Source: Thermoplasmatota archaeon (GTDB taxonomy: Archaea; Thermoplasmatota; E2; DHVEG-1). From it: a DNA stretch of 13,966 nucleotides. Under the pieces are notes generated by a model, which was given only the letters and a program-made list of their open reading frames with translations, was not told where the DNA came from and searched no databases. Below, one piece after another: positions 1 to 7,320 of the stretch; position 1 is the stretch's first letter; each line of letters opens with the position of its first letter. The stretch covers positions 1 to 13,966 of the forward strand of contig JAGXLH010000039.1 in the NCBI GenBank assembly GCA_018334795.1. The letters run 5' to 3'. Both the position numbers and the translations under genes were made by a program.

Positions 1-187
1 CGGGCCCAATGATTGATAGGGGAATACGCTTCTCATTTTTTAGGTTTACTGATGAATTCAGATGATAACCTTGCATCTACATAAGTAATTACATAAACAC
101 CCGGAGAAAACATTCATTAATGAGGGATTACATTACCTTATTTCCTCTCTGAAATATGGGAGAAAAGTAGCGGAGAAGGATATAGGG

Positions 188-313
188 ATGCACCAAAAAG
201 AAGAATACGTATTTAAGATTGATCATAATGGCAACATTGATGATTCTGCGTTTGTCGTCTGGAAAGATGAATTGAAAAAAACGCTTCCAGATTTTTGGCA
301 GTCAATGCAATAA
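188..313 (+). CDS. Small unidentified ORF, or C-terminal remnant of a larger gene
   Basis: The frame from ATG 188 encodes 41 residues ending DFWQSMQ. The same frame is open back to base 89, where a stop at 86-88 closes it, but it offers no ATG, GTG or TTG before 188. A purine-rich stretch (GGAGAAGGA at 172-180) lies just upstream. The stop codon sits in a hairpin followed by T-runs, the same arrangement seen at the ends of convincing genes in this window, which favours a real gene end. I recognise no family. Bases 1-88 are broken by stops in every forward frame, so this could be the surviving tail of a frameshifted gene rather than a complete small gene. Confidence 0.35.
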   Translation: MHQKEEYVFKIDHNGNIDDSAFVVWKDELKKTLPDFWQSMQ

Positions 314-351
314 ATGGGATCATTATTTTCACATCTTTTTTTTATTTTTTT
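309..351 (+). terminator. Stop-spanning hairpin plus T-runs
   Basis: AATAAATG (309-316) pairs with CATTATT (321-327) around a GGAT loop, with one bulged A. The stop codon 311-313 lies inside the left arm. Two T-runs follow at about 335-351. This is a plausible end for the ORF closing at 313. Confidence 0.5.
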
Positions 352-370
352 AGTCGTTAATTTGTTATGT

Positions 371-388
371 CTGAAAAGTTAAATACTG
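371..388 (+). promoter_or_regulatory. Promoter of the Nudix-tfs unit
   Basis: GAAAAGTTAAATAC (373-386) matches an archaeal BRE/TATA arrangement. Its centre is about 26 bp before ATG 410, so the start codon would lie at or next to the transcription start. No Shine-Dalgarno sequence precedes 410, which agrees with a leaderless message. Confidence 0.55.
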
Positions 389-409
389 CGGTTTCTATTC
401 AGATGGCTC

Positions 410-829
410 ATGGCCTATCAAACACCTAGCATTACCGTTGATGGTGTTCTTTTCAAGGATTCGGAAATTCTTTTGATAAAGAGGAAGAATCCTCCATTCA
501 AAGATATGTGGGCGCTTCCAGGTGGCTTTGTGGAATACGGTGAAACAACAGAAAATGCTGTGATACGTGAAGTCGAAGAGGAAACGGGGTTACAGTGTAC
601 TATATCCCACCTTTTAGGAGTGTATTCCAATCCATCTAGAGATCCCAGAGGCCATACTATTAGTATAGTGTATATTGTTGAAAGGAAGAAAGGTATTGTT
701 TCAGGTGGAGATGATGCTAGTGAAGCTGCATTTCATCCACTTCATTCTTTACCAGACCTTTCATTTGATCATGACAAAATAATCAAAGATGCAATACGGA
801 GGAAAAAAGATGTTTTGTCCGAAATGTAA
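410..829 (+). CDS. Nudix hydrolase, ADP-ribose pyrophosphatase-like
   Basis: This 139-residue protein hydrolyses a nucleoside diphosphate linked to another group, most likely ADP-ribose or a related housecleaning substrate in the cytoplasm. The Nudix box is complete: G39, E45, then R53-E54 and E57-E58 with G60-L61, the Mg2+-binding glutamates being present. The flanking segment with DPRGH (78-82) before a hydrophobic strand is typical of the compact archaeal ADP-ribose pyrophosphatase group, though substrate cannot be fixed from sequence. The length fits a single Nudix domain. ATG 410 is chosen because a TATA-like box lies about 26 bp upstream. The gene overlaps tfs by 20 bp, so the two are surely co-transcribed. 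Confidence 0.88.
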   Translation: MAYQTPSITVDGVLFKDSEILLIKRKNPPFKDMWALPGGFVEYGETTENAVIREVEEETGLQCTISHLLGVYSNPSRDPRGHTISIVYIVERKKGIVSGGDDASEAAFHPLHSLPDLSFDHDKIIKDAIRRKKDVLSEM

Positions 830-1112
830 ATCGTTAATGTATCCAAAAGGAGATAAACTTGTCTGCAATAAATGTGGTCATACGCAAAAGAAGAAAGGAT
901 CAAAAGTGGTGGTTACCAAACAACGAAAAAAGGAAGTAACACTGATTGAAAATAAGGATGATACTAATGTTCTTCCGAAAACAAAAATCAAATGTCCAAA
1001 ATGTGGGAATAATGAAGCATATTGGATCTTACGGCAGATGAGGGGAAGTGATGAACCAGAAAGTCGTTTTTATACGTGTACAAAATGTGGACATAAATGG
1101 CGAGAGGATTAA
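810..1112 (+). CDS. tfs: Transcription factor S (TFS), RNA polymerase cleavage factor
   Basis: TFS is the archaeal counterpart of TFIIS: it enters the secondary channel of RNA polymerase and stimulates transcript cleavage in backtracked complexes. The 100-residue protein has an N-terminal zinc ribbon (C3, C6, C19, C22), a charged linker, and a C-terminal TFIIS ribbon (C62, C65, C90, C93). The catalytic acidic pair is D81-E82 within RGSDEPES, as in active TFIIS/TFS. ATG 810 is preferred over an upstream alternative start at 789 because GGAGG (798-802) lies 7 bases before it and the protein then begins directly with the first ribbon. It overlaps the end of the Nudix gene. TFS next to PCNA is a recurrent archaeal arrangement. 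Confidence 0.95.
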   Translation: MFCPKCKSLMYPKGDKLVCNKCGHTQKKKGSKVVVTKQRKKEVTLIENKDDTNVLPKTKIKCPKCGNNEAYWILRQMRGSDEPESRFYTCTKCGHKWRED

Positions 1113-1135
1113 TCAATATTATAAAATATGATAAT
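1108..1135 (+). terminator. Imperfect stop-spanning hairpin after tfs
   Basis: The left arm 1108-1120 contains the stop codon 1110-1112. It pairs with AATATGATAAT (1125-1135) around an ATAA loop with two bulged A residues. It is AT-only and therefore weak, with no long T-run. It is recorded because it repeats the stop-codon geometry of stronger examples in the window. Confidence 0.35.
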
Positions 1136-1177
1136 GAAGTGATGTATAGCTTATGAAATTATTTGAAAATTACCGTA

Positions 1178-1191
1178 GAGGTTATAAACTC
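1178..1191 (+). promoter_or_regulatory. Promoter of pcn
   Basis: TTATAAAC (1182-1189) behind purines is a good archaeal TATA box. It predicts transcription starting near 1210-1214, giving a leader of about 30 bases that carries the Shine-Dalgarno sequence GGGAGG (1231-1236). pcn can therefore be expressed independently of tfs. Confidence 0.55.
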
Positions 1192-1222
1192 AGACTGCAT
1201 TTTGGTTTTACACTCAGTCTGA
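1190..1222 (+). repeat. 8-bp inverted repeat at the pcn promoter, possible operator
   Basis: TCAGACTG (1190-1197) and CAGTCTGA (1215-1222) are perfect inverted copies separated by 17 bases. The left arm abuts the TATA box and the right arm lies at or just after the predicted start site. A protein bound here would obstruct polymerase; alternatively the 5' end of the RNA could fold. Confidence 0.45.
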
Positions 1223-1244
1223 TTTGTTTGGGGAGGCTGGAAAG

Positions 1245-1982
1245 ATGTTCAATGCAAAGGCCAAAGCAGAGATACTAAAAGATTTAATAGATGTTACATC
1301 GCCGCTTGTCAATGAAGTAAAATTCAATGTGTCTGAAAAAGGAATTAATCTTCGTGCTGTAGACCCAGCTCATGTTGCAATGGTTGATTTAACGATTGAA
1401 AAGGATGCGTTTGATGAGTTTAAAGCAGATGAAATGGAATTAGGCGTAGATATGGATAAATTTGCCGGTATTATGCGACTTGCAAGTAGTGGTGATAGTA
1501 TTTCGTTAACGTATGATGATAAAGCTAATCGTCTTGTTATTCAAATCGGCAATCTTGTTCGAAAAATGGCATTAATTGATACTGCAGGAATGCCGGATCC
1601 TAAAATGCCAACGTTAGAGCTTCCAGGAAAAGTAGTGGTTAAAGCTTCAGAGCTCATTCAGGGAGTCCGAGCATCGGAAGCAATTTCTGATCATCTTGCA
1701 ATCAGCATGAATAAAGATAACTTTGAATTGTTTGCTGAAGGAGATACAGATACAGTGAATCTTTCATTATCAAAGGATATGTTAGAGGGATTAACGTCAA
1801 ATGGGGATTGTAAAAGCTTGTTTAGTATTGATTATTTAAGTAATATGATCAAACCCGTGAAAAGTAGTGAGCCGTTAACCATTCATCTTGGTAATGATAA
1901 TCCGACACGTGTTGAATTTGCCATTGCGAATAAAAAAGGGCATGTGACCTATTTATTGGCTCCACGTATTGAATCTGAATGA
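1245..1982 (+). CDS. pcn: DNA polymerase sliding clamp PCNA
   Basis: PCNA forms the trimeric ring that tethers DNA polymerase, FEN1, ligase and other partners to DNA; it is loaded by replication factor C, whose small subunit is encoded near the right end of this window. The 245-residue length is normal. The N-terminal clamp domain is followed by the interdomain connecting loop (about 115-128, TAGMPDPKMP), the docking site for PIP-box partners. The second domain ends in the characteristic LAPRIE (238-243). ATG 1245 is chosen because GGGAGG (1231-1236) lies 8 bases upstream and the protein begins MFNAKAKAE. An alternative TTG at 1224 would add seven unconserved residues and swallow the ribosome site. 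Confidence 0.97.
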   Translation: MFNAKAKAEILKDLIDVTSPLVNEVKFNVSEKGINLRAVDPAHVAMVDLTIEKDAFDEFKADEMELGVDMDKFAGIMRLASSGDSISLTYDDKANRLVIQIGNLVRKMALIDTAGMPDPKMPTLELPGKVVVKASELIQGVRASEAISDHLAISMNKDNFELFAEGDTDTVNLSLSKDMLEGLTSNGDCKSLFSIDYLSNMIKPVKSSEPLTIHLGNDNPTRVEFAIANKKGHVTYLLAPRIESE

Positions 1983-2017
1983 TCATTTGGGCAAACTAAC
2001 TCTTTTTCTTTTTTTTA
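1978..2017 (+). terminator. pcn 3' end: palindrome plus T-rich tract
   Basis: The 10-bp palindrome AATGATCATT (1978-1987) contains the TGA stop (1980-1982). A T-rich run follows at 2001-2017. The palindrome alone would make only a weak hairpin; the T-run is the better termination signal. Confidence 0.45.
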
Positions 2018-2023
2018 TTACTT

Positions 2024-2377
2024 ATGGTTGTGAGTAAAATGGCACGGGATTTTCGACCTCGATATATTCTTTTTAGGATTTCTGGTGAAAAATCCTTGTT
2101 TCCCATAAGCCGAAACAGTATGATTTTTTCTTTACGATCGTATGCTGAGAGGTTTTTTAGTTGTTCCTTGAAGGAAAAAAAGATTTATTTAACACGATTC
2201 GATGGATGGAAAGGAATCGTTCGTTGTAAACATACTGAAAAACAAAATACCATTAATTTATTACAATCAATTACAGAGATCAATGGCAAATCCGTTGTTA
2301 TTCAAACCATTGCTACTTCTGGGACCATTAAATCATTAGTCCAAAAACATGATAAAGAACCTATGTTATCAAAATAA
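2024..2377 (+). CDS. rnp2: Ribonuclease P protein component 2 (Pop5/Rnp2)
   Basis: Pop5 is a protein subunit of archaeal RNase P, which removes 5' leaders from precursor tRNAs; it pairs with Rpp30 to support the catalytic RNA. The 117-residue protein shows the family's landmarks in order: an early RPRYILF strand (11-17), GIVRCKH (64-70) and SGTIK (99-103) near the C-terminus. Length is typical. The start is uncertain: ATG 2024 follows a T-rich stretch with no ribosome site, whereas ATG 2039 would begin MARDFRPRY and has only a weak GTGAG upstream. Both keep the full domain. It sits 41 bp after pcn and 35 bp before the DUF711 gene. Confidence 0.85.
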   Translation: MVVSKMARDFRPRYILFRISGEKSLFPISRNSMIFSLRSYAERFFSCSLKEKKIYLTRFDGWKGIVRCKHTEKQNTINLLQSITEINGKSVVIQTIATSGTIKSLVQKHDKEPMLSK

Positions 2378-2387
2378 TATATTATTT
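2372..2387 (+). repeat. 16-bp perfect palindrome over the rnp2 stop codon
   Basis: AAATAATATATTATTT is fully palindromic and contains the TAA stop (2375-2377). As RNA it could form a 6-bp AT hairpin with a TATA loop. It is not followed by a T-run, so it may not terminate; the next gene starts 25 bases later. Confidence 0.5.
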
Positions 2388-2412
2388 CAAAAGAAAGTAA
2401 CGAGGAGCTATT

Positions 2413-3561
2413 ATGAAAATTCGAACTATTACTGTAGGATGTAATCTAAAAAAACCATTGCAATCCTCGGATAAATCATTAGTTTTACAGATCGCTGAGG
2501 AAGCAGAAAAGATCAAACAGGTTTTCAAACAAAAGGGTTACACCGTGCAAACTGTTCGATTTAGTACGCAACCATGGGAAGCATATGCAACTAGTAAAAA
2601 TGAATTAGATTCCGTTTGCGAATTTCTGCAATCACTTTGTCCAGAAAAATTTGATTATTTTAATTTAGGACCGATTTCAACTAAGAAGAATCTTGATCTG
2701 ATTCCTTTGATTTTACAACAATTCCCACAAGCTTTTATGACCGTGAATCTCTGTGAAAACAATACTATTCAAGAATCACTCTCTTTTGAAACAGCTAACA
2801 TTATAAAAAAAATAGCAAAAATCGAATCCCAAGGATTTGCTAATCTGCGTTTTGCATGTTTATGTAACATTAATCCAAATACTCCATTTTATCCGGCTTC
2901 ATTTCACCAGGGTGAACCTTCATTTGGAATTGGGTGTGAAAATAGTGATCTTGTCGCCTCTGCTTTTTCAACGGTTGGCTCTTTTGATGAAGCAGCAGAT
3001 ACGTTAAAAGAAAAATTGACGATTGAATACCAACGAATTGAACAAATTGCAGTTGAAGCAAGTGAGGATACCTTACTTAGATATCATGGAATCGATGGCT
3101 CTATTAGCCCATCAGTAAAGCCAAACGAAAGTCTCATTTATGGAATTGAACAATTACCATTTGTTTCCCAGTTTGGAAATCCTGGAACCCTTACTGCTGC
3201 TCGTTTGATAACTTCAGTTTTACAACAAATTGAAATCAAACAATGTGGATATACTGGTTTGATGCTTCCCGTGATGGAGGATAGTGGTCTAGCTAAAAGA
3301 AATCAACAAGGAAACATTTCATTGACCAACTTGTTATCATATTCATCAGTGTGTGGCACGGGGTTAGATACTATTCCTCTACCAGGAGATATATCTTTTG
3401 AAACCTTGCATGGAATCTTGCTAGATGTTTCTTCTCTTTCCATTAAACTTAATAAACCATTATCTGCGCGATTGATGCCAGTTCCGGGTAAAAAAGCTGG
3501 TGATCTCACAAAATTTGATTTTGATTATTTTGAAAATACTAGTGTGATGAATCCACAATAA
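2413..3561 (+). CDS. DUF711 / UPF0210 family protein, function unknown
   Basis: The 382-residue protein belongs to the DUF711 (UPF0210) family, whose fold is related to glycyl-radical enzymes of the pyruvate formate-lyase class but for which I know no established activity. The N-terminus (KIRTITVGCN, 2-11) and the C-terminal block carry the family hallmarks: GLMLPVMED (282-290), VCGTGLDTIPLPGD (313-326), and KPLSARLMPVPGKKAGD (348-364). It is somewhat shorter than the roughly 450-residue bacterial members, as expected for archaeal ones. ATG 2413 follows GAGGAG (2402-2407) at good spacing. Sitting between RNase P/PCNA genes and two transporters, it may be in one long transcript, but this does not reveal its substrate. 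Confidence 0.82.
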   Translation: MKIRTITVGCNLKKPLQSSDKSLVLQIAEEAEKIKQVFKQKGYTVQTVRFSTQPWEAYATSKNELDSVCEFLQSLCPEKFDYFNLGPISTKKNLDLIPLILQQFPQAFMTVNLCENNTIQESLSFETANIIKKIAKIESQGFANLRFACLCNINPNTPFYPASFHQGEPSFGIGCENSDLVASAFSTVGSFDEAADTLKEKLTIEYQRIEQIAVEASEDTLLRYHGIDGSISPSVKPNESLIYGIEQLPFVSQFGNPGTLTAARLITSVLQQIEIKQCGYTGLMLPVMEDSGLAKRNQQGNISLTNLLSYSSVCGTGLDTIPLPGDISFETLHGILLDVSSLSIKLNKPLSARLMPVPGKKAGDLTKFDFDYFENTSVMNPQ

Positions 3562-3580
3562 TGATCAAATAGCATTATTG
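3556..3580 (+). terminator. Stop-spanning 8-bp hairpin after the DUF711 gene
   Basis: CAATAATG (3556-3563) and CATTATTG (3573-3580) are perfect inverted repeats with a 9-base loop. The stop codon 3559-3561 lies in the left arm. Only a short T-rich piece follows, so it could be an RNA 3'-end or processing structure rather than a full terminator. Confidence 0.5.
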
Positions 3581-3602
3581 GTTTCTTCGTTGAGGATAAG
3601 GA

Positions 3603-4514
3603 ATGGATCAGAAAATTGTTGGAGTTTGTATCGTTCTTGCTGCTGCAGTGATGTGGGCTATTGAACCAGTCGTTGCAAAACTTGCGTTTCAACAACAAAG
3701 TGGAGTGCTTGTTACTTCAACGATTCGTGCGATTGGTGTTTCTGTTGTTGCCTTTTTATATGTTCTTGTTCGAAGGCCAACTGCAGTGAAAGTGAACAAA
3801 TCAGATTTCAAGGTTTTAGTCTATATTGCATTTGTGGGAACCGTGATTGCTGATGGATTGTATCTTTATTCGTTAACCATGATTCCCGTGGTAAATGCTG
3901 TGCTTCTTGGTCATATGCAACCATTATTTGTGTTATTATTTGGTGTGTTAGTATTAACTCATGATAAACTGAATAAAAATGATTATATTGGAATTTCTTT
4001 GTTGATGATTGCTGCTGTATTTGTTACTACTCAAACATTTGAAAATGCGTTGTCCCTTCGTTTTGGAAGTATTGGTGATCTCTTCGTTCTTGGTGCAACC
4101 GTAGCATGGGCATCAACTGCGGTTGCTATGAGAAAATATTTAAAAGCAATACATGCAGGAGTAATCACATTATATCGATTTGGAATTGCTGGTATTGTCT
4201 TTGGTGTTTTTATGTTATTTTTTAGTGATGGATTGTTCTCTTACTATGCTCTTGTTGTTGGTTTTATCGTAGGAATTGGAACAGTGCTTTACTACGAAGG
4301 ATTGAAACGATTAAAAGCTGCACAAGTATCAGGATTGGAATTAACTGCGCCTTTTTTTGCTGCGATACTTGGTTTTATGATCTTAGGGGAATCCGTGACC
4401 CTCTTTCAAGTGGCGGGAATGATTTTGGTTTTGGTTGGAGTTTGGTTTATCGCTCGTCATGAACCATTTAAGCAGCAGAGTGCTAGAAAAATAACTAAAA
4501 AAAACAATGAGTGA
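3603..4514 (+). CDS. EamA-family (DMT superfamily) transporter
   Basis: This 303-residue integral membrane protein has about ten hydrophobic helices arranged as two EamA repeats (about 7-137 and 155-285), the standard length and layout for drug/metabolite exporters of the DMT superfamily. The first helix reads VMWAIEPVVAKL (15-26), matching the usual W-x-x-x-P-V/F pattern near the start of each repeat; the second repeat begins with the related AWASTAVAMRKY. The C-terminus is basic and cytoplasmic. Substrate is unknown; family members export amino acids, nucleotide sugars or metabolites. GAGG (3592-3595) supports ATG 3603. The next gene starts 16 bp downstream, so the two membrane proteins are probably co-expressed. 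Confidence 0.88.
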   Translation: MDQKIVGVCIVLAAAVMWAIEPVVAKLAFQQQSGVLVTSTIRAIGVSVVAFLYVLVRRPTAVKVNKSDFKVLVYIAFVGTVIADGLYLYSLTMIPVVNAVLLGHMQPLFVLLFGVLVLTHDKLNKNDYIGISLLMIAAVFVTTQTFENALSLRFGSIGDLFVLGATVAWASTAVAMRKYLKAIHAGVITLYRFGIAGIVFGVFMLFFSDGLFSYYALVVGFIVGIGTVLYYEGLKRLKAAQVSGLELTAPFFAAILGFMILGESVTLFQVAGMILVLVGVWFIARHEPFKQQSARKITKKNNE

Positions 4515-4530
4515 AAAAGAGTAGATTCAA

Positions 4531-5499
4531 ATGAAGAAAAAACCGTGGAGAGTAATTGGTTCTTTTTTCAAAGAATTAGGAAAAGAAACCATGCAAACCG
4601 CGTTGCCGTTATTCACTATTATGATACCGGTGAGTATTTTTGTAAAATTATTGGATATGGTAGGAGGAGTAACAGTAGCTGGTGAGATGATTGCGCCGGT
4701 AATGAATATCGTTGGGTTACCTGGTGAGATGGGTTTAGTATGGGCTTCGGCAATGATAACTAATATTTATGGAGGATTAATCGTTTTTATTAGTGTTGCT
4801 GAAAATCTTTCATTAACCACAGCAGATGTGACCGTGTTAACTTCTATGATTCTAGTGGCTCATAGTCTTTTTGTTGAGGTAACTATTGCTAAAAAAGCTG
4901 GAGTTCGGGTGTGGTTTACATTATTTTTACGAATTGGTGGAGCGATTCTTTTTGGTTGGATTCTCAATCTTATATTCAGGTTTTCACAGATTTTACAAGA
5001 TCCTGCAGTTACCGCATGGAAACCGGAATCAAAGGATGGATCGATTATTACTTGGATAAGTGGTCAATTACAAAATTATGCGCTCATCTTTTGTGTTATC
5101 TTTTTGTTATTATTACTTATGAATATATTGAAAAGATATATGATTTTAAATAAGATCAATTCTTTTTTGGAACCTGGTCTTGAAGTATTAGGCATGAGTA
5201 AAAAAGCTGCTCCGTTAACCATTATTGGATTAACGCTTGGGATTTCTTATGGTGGCGGATTAATTATTAAACAAGCCCGGTCAGGTATTCTTTCAGCAAA
5301 GGATTCATTTCTTTCAGTGAGTTTGATGGGGCTTTCACATAGTTTGATTGAAGATACCTTGTTAATGCTAACATTAGGAGGATCACTTATTGGTATCTTA
5401 TTAGGACGTGTTGTTTTTACTATTGTAATCATGGTTATTCTTATTCAATTCTTGAAAAGACTATCGAGAAATCAATTTCAAAAATATTTTTATGATTAA
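4531..5499 (+). CDS. Nucleoside-recognition (GATE) domain membrane protein
   Basis: The 322-residue polytopic membrane protein resembles the nucleoside recognition/GATE family found in nucleoside carriers and spore maturation proteins. Two halves repeat the same motif set: YGGLIV (80-85) with HSLFVE (111-116), and YGGGLI (240-245) with HSLIED (270-275), each preceded by LS-x(3-4)-D or LSAKD. This internal duplication supports a two-fold pseudo-symmetric transporter or gate. About eight to ten helices are apparent, separated by a soluble linker around 155-172. No clear ribosome site precedes ATG 4531, as often for a gene coupled to the one before it. The transported molecule is not known. Confidence 0.75.
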   Translation: MKKKPWRVIGSFFKELGKETMQTALPLFTIMIPVSIFVKLLDMVGGVTVAGEMIAPVMNIVGLPGEMGLVWASAMITNIYGGLIVFISVAENLSLTTADVTVLTSMILVAHSLFVEVTIAKKAGVRVWFTLFLRIGGAILFGWILNLIFRFSQILQDPAVTAWKPESKDGSIITWISGQLQNYALIFCVIFLLLLLMNILKRYMILNKINSFLEPGLEVLGMSKKAAPLTIIGLTLGISYGGGLIIKQARSGILSAKDSFLSVSLMGLSHSLIEDTLLMLTLGGSLIGILLGRVVFTIVIMVILIQFLKRLSRNQFQKYFYD

Positions 5500-5531
5500 A
5501 AAAATTCTAATCTCAATCTTATTGAATACGT

Positions 5532-5556
5532 AAAAAAACAAGGTCTATTAGTTGTT
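5532..5556 (-). terminator. Terminator of the 43-aa membrane protein gene
   Basis: Read on the - strand, AACAA and TTGTT (5552-5556 and 5537-5541) form a 5-bp stem whose loop holds the stop codon (5548-5550). Seven T residues follow directly (5532-5538, overlapping the stem end). Confidence 0.5.
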
Positions 5557-5679
5557 CGTAAAAGCATAATGAGAAATAAACACAGATGCAATCATGGTAA
5601 TCATTAAGGATCCTAACAAGGTAAGTACGAGAAGTACTATTATGCCTGTAGTAATTTTTAGATACAATGTTGATTGCAT
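5548..5679 (-). CDS. 43-residue single-pass membrane protein
   Basis: A - strand frame from ATG at 5679 encodes 43 residues: a short polar N-terminus (MQSTLYLK), one strongly hydrophobic helix from about residue 9 to 36 with an ITTGIIVLLVLTLLG core, and a short polar tail ending FTNN. It fills the gap downstream of the GATE gene and ends in a hairpin followed by seven Ts, which supports a real transcription unit. AT-rich TATA-like sequence lies 20-40 bp upstream; no Shine-Dalgarno sequence is visible. It lies 103 bp beyond the PKD-protein gene, on the same strand. I recognise no family; small membrane proteins of this kind are common in archaea and mostly unstudied. Confidence 0.55.
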   Translation of the reverse strand: MQSTLYLKITTGIIVLLVLTLLGSLMITMIASVFISHYAFTNN

Positions 5680-5782
5680 ACAAACTACATCTAATATTTT
5701 AATAACATTATTAATATAAAAATTTTATTTTAAAAAAATTACTCGTTTATTCAATGATAAAACGTATTGATTCAATAAAATC

Positions 5783-7303
5783 CTAATCAGTAAAAAACAT
5801 CTGTTTAACATACCAGAAAGCATCAATAAAAAATCGAGGTAAACCAAGCGGCATACTCACCGGTAATGAATCAGACCATACACTTTCAACACCAGATTCA
5901 TCACGAGCTTTAACTTTTACCTGAAACTCCCCACGAGTATCCCACGTATGAGATACATTACAAGATTGCCCAGATTCAAATGGACCAATCCATTCAGAAG
6001 TCGTTCCATCATCCCAATCCCAAAGATACCAAATCAAATCAGCATTAGGATCAACCGTTGAAGATCCATATGAATAAGATAGACCTTTCCAACCTTTTGC
6101 TTCACCAATAGGACGTAATGGTTTATCCGGAGGATCATTTTCAATGTTTACCACAACAACTCTGGTCACATTCGAAAAATTACTTTGGGCACCATACTCA
6201 TCCATGGCTTTCACTTTAACACCATACGTTCCAGATTGATCCCACCGATAAGAATAATTAATCTCATAACCTGAAGGATGAAATGCAGTCCATTCATCAA
6301 CAACCTCATCACCATTCCAATCCCAACCATATTTAACAAAATGATTTTCCACATCTGTGGTCCAAGTGGTATACCATACATTTTCTCCAACCAATACAAC
6401 ACGTTTACCATCTGGAGATTGAGGTGGTATTGGTGGATCATTTGTAATATTGACAAGTAGTGGATCAGAAAAACCACTTTCAACATCATAGATATCTTTA
6501 GCTTTTACTTGCACTGAAAACAATCCTGATCTTGTAAATAAATGAGAAGTACTCACATTTGTTCCAGACGAAAAATAATTCGTCCATTCATCAACAACAT
6601 TATCACCATTCCAATCCCAACCATATGAAACATCATCACCATTAGGATCTGTTGTGTTTGTCTGAAATTCTAGATCAATCCAAGAATATTCTTCAGTAGG
6701 ACCAACTGGTTGATGAGGAATTGTGGGAGGAAGGGAAAAATGTGATTTATAGGTTTTAAAAGTCCAATCCTGGATTAAAAAATCATCATCACTCCATTCG
6801 CCCCCAGTAAATAACCAAGCTTCACCTTGAGGATAATTATCGAAATTTGAACTATCAAATCCACGCCAAACATACGACATACTTGTTCCTTCTGGAATTA
6901 ATACAATGTAATATGTTTCATTAATGATTACTTGAAGATCGGTAAAATCAAATTCAACCCACCCGCCACTTGAAGGTATGGCATCAGATGAAAGAGAAAA
7001 TTCTACCAAATTTGGTCCAGAAAGATTATTACGAATAGCTACCGAAATATTATGTTTTGTCTGCTGTGCTTTGTACATATTAATTTCTACACGAGTAAGA
7101 AGATTATCAGTTGGAACAAATGATTGAGCAAGCATATCAGGATAACCAACACCGATACCACCATTCCATAATTTTTGATATTGATCCAATTCATCTTCAT
7201 CAAAACCAATCACCGGATATTGCAACGTAAGAAATAATGAAAAAACCAATAAAATGGTAGCTGTTTTCAGTAATGATTTTGTTTTTCTCTTAGTAGAAAA
7301 CAT
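5783..7303 (-). CDS. Secreted protein with N-terminal beta-sandwich and three PKD domains
   Basis: The 506-residue protein begins with a basic stretch and hydrophobic core (12-33), a signal peptide for export. Residues about 40-187 resemble the beta-sandwich domain frequent in archaeal surface proteins (AQSFVPT at 59-65; QDWTFKTY near 178-185). Three PKD-like domains follow at about 192-287, 289-387 and 389-484, each with W-D-W and an aspartate cluster (DWNGDNVVDEW at 230-240), plausible Ca2+ sites. A short tail, GLPRFFIDAFWYVKQ (487-501), has no clear membrane anchor. PKD domains mediate extracellular adhesion or support enzymes, but no catalytic domain is present, so a cell-surface or matrix role is inferred. 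The start has no strong ribosome site; a TATA-like box about 24 bp upstream suggests a very short leader. Confidence 0.85.
   Translation of the reverse strand: MFSTKRKTKSLLKTATILLVFSLFLTLQYPVIGFDEDELDQYQKLWNGGIGVGYPDMLAQSFVPTDNLLTRVEINMYKAQQTKHNISVAIRNNLSGPNLVEFSLSSDAIPSSGGWVEFDFTDLQVIINETYYIVLIPEGTSMSYVWRGFDSSNFDNYPQGEAWLFTGGEWSDDDFLIQDWTFKTYKSHFSLPPTIPHQPVGPTEEYSWIDLEFQTNTTDPNGDDVSYGWDWNGDNVVDEWTNYFSSGTNVSTSHLFTRSGLFSVQVKAKDIYDVESGFSDPLLVNITNDPPIPPQSPDGKRVVLVGENVWYTTWTTDVENHFVKYGWDWNGDEVVDEWTAFHPSGYEINYSYRWDQSGTYGVKVKAMDEYGAQSNFSNVTRVVVVNIENDPPDKPLRPIGEAKGWKGLSYSYGSSTVDPNADLIWYLWDWDDGTTSEWIGPFESGQSCNVSHTWDTRGEFQVKVKARDESGVESVWSDSLPVSMPLGLPRFFIDAFWYVKQMFFTD
6288..6332 (-). repeat. PKD2 copy of a 45-bp near-identical intragenic repeat
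   Basis: This segment encodes the YGWDWNGDEVVDEWT core of the second PKD domain. It matches 6582-6626 at 43 of 45 bases, far higher than the rest of the two domains, suggesting recent gene conversion or strong constraint. Confidence 0.75.
6582..6626 (-). repeat. PKD1 copy of the 45-bp intragenic repeat
   Basis: This is the partner of 6288-6332, in the first PKD domain, offset by 294 bp (98 codons), the length of one PKD unit. The third PKD domain carries a clearly diverged version. Confidence 0.75.
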
Positions 7304-7320
7304 CTCTTCTTTGCCCCAAG

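Noticed and set aside
789..809. Upstream alternative start of tfs
   Set aside because: It would add seven residues before the first zinc ribbon and cover the GGAGG site that serves ATG 810.
1153..1278. 41-residue + strand frame starting MKLFENYRRG between tfs and pcn
   Set aside because: It overlaps the pcn promoter, ribosome site and start, and has no ribosome site of its own; promoter and inverted repeat explain the region better.
6211..6489. 92-codon - strand frame inside the PKD gene
   Set aside because: It is a shifted frame of a clear PKD domain; composition follows the real reading frame.
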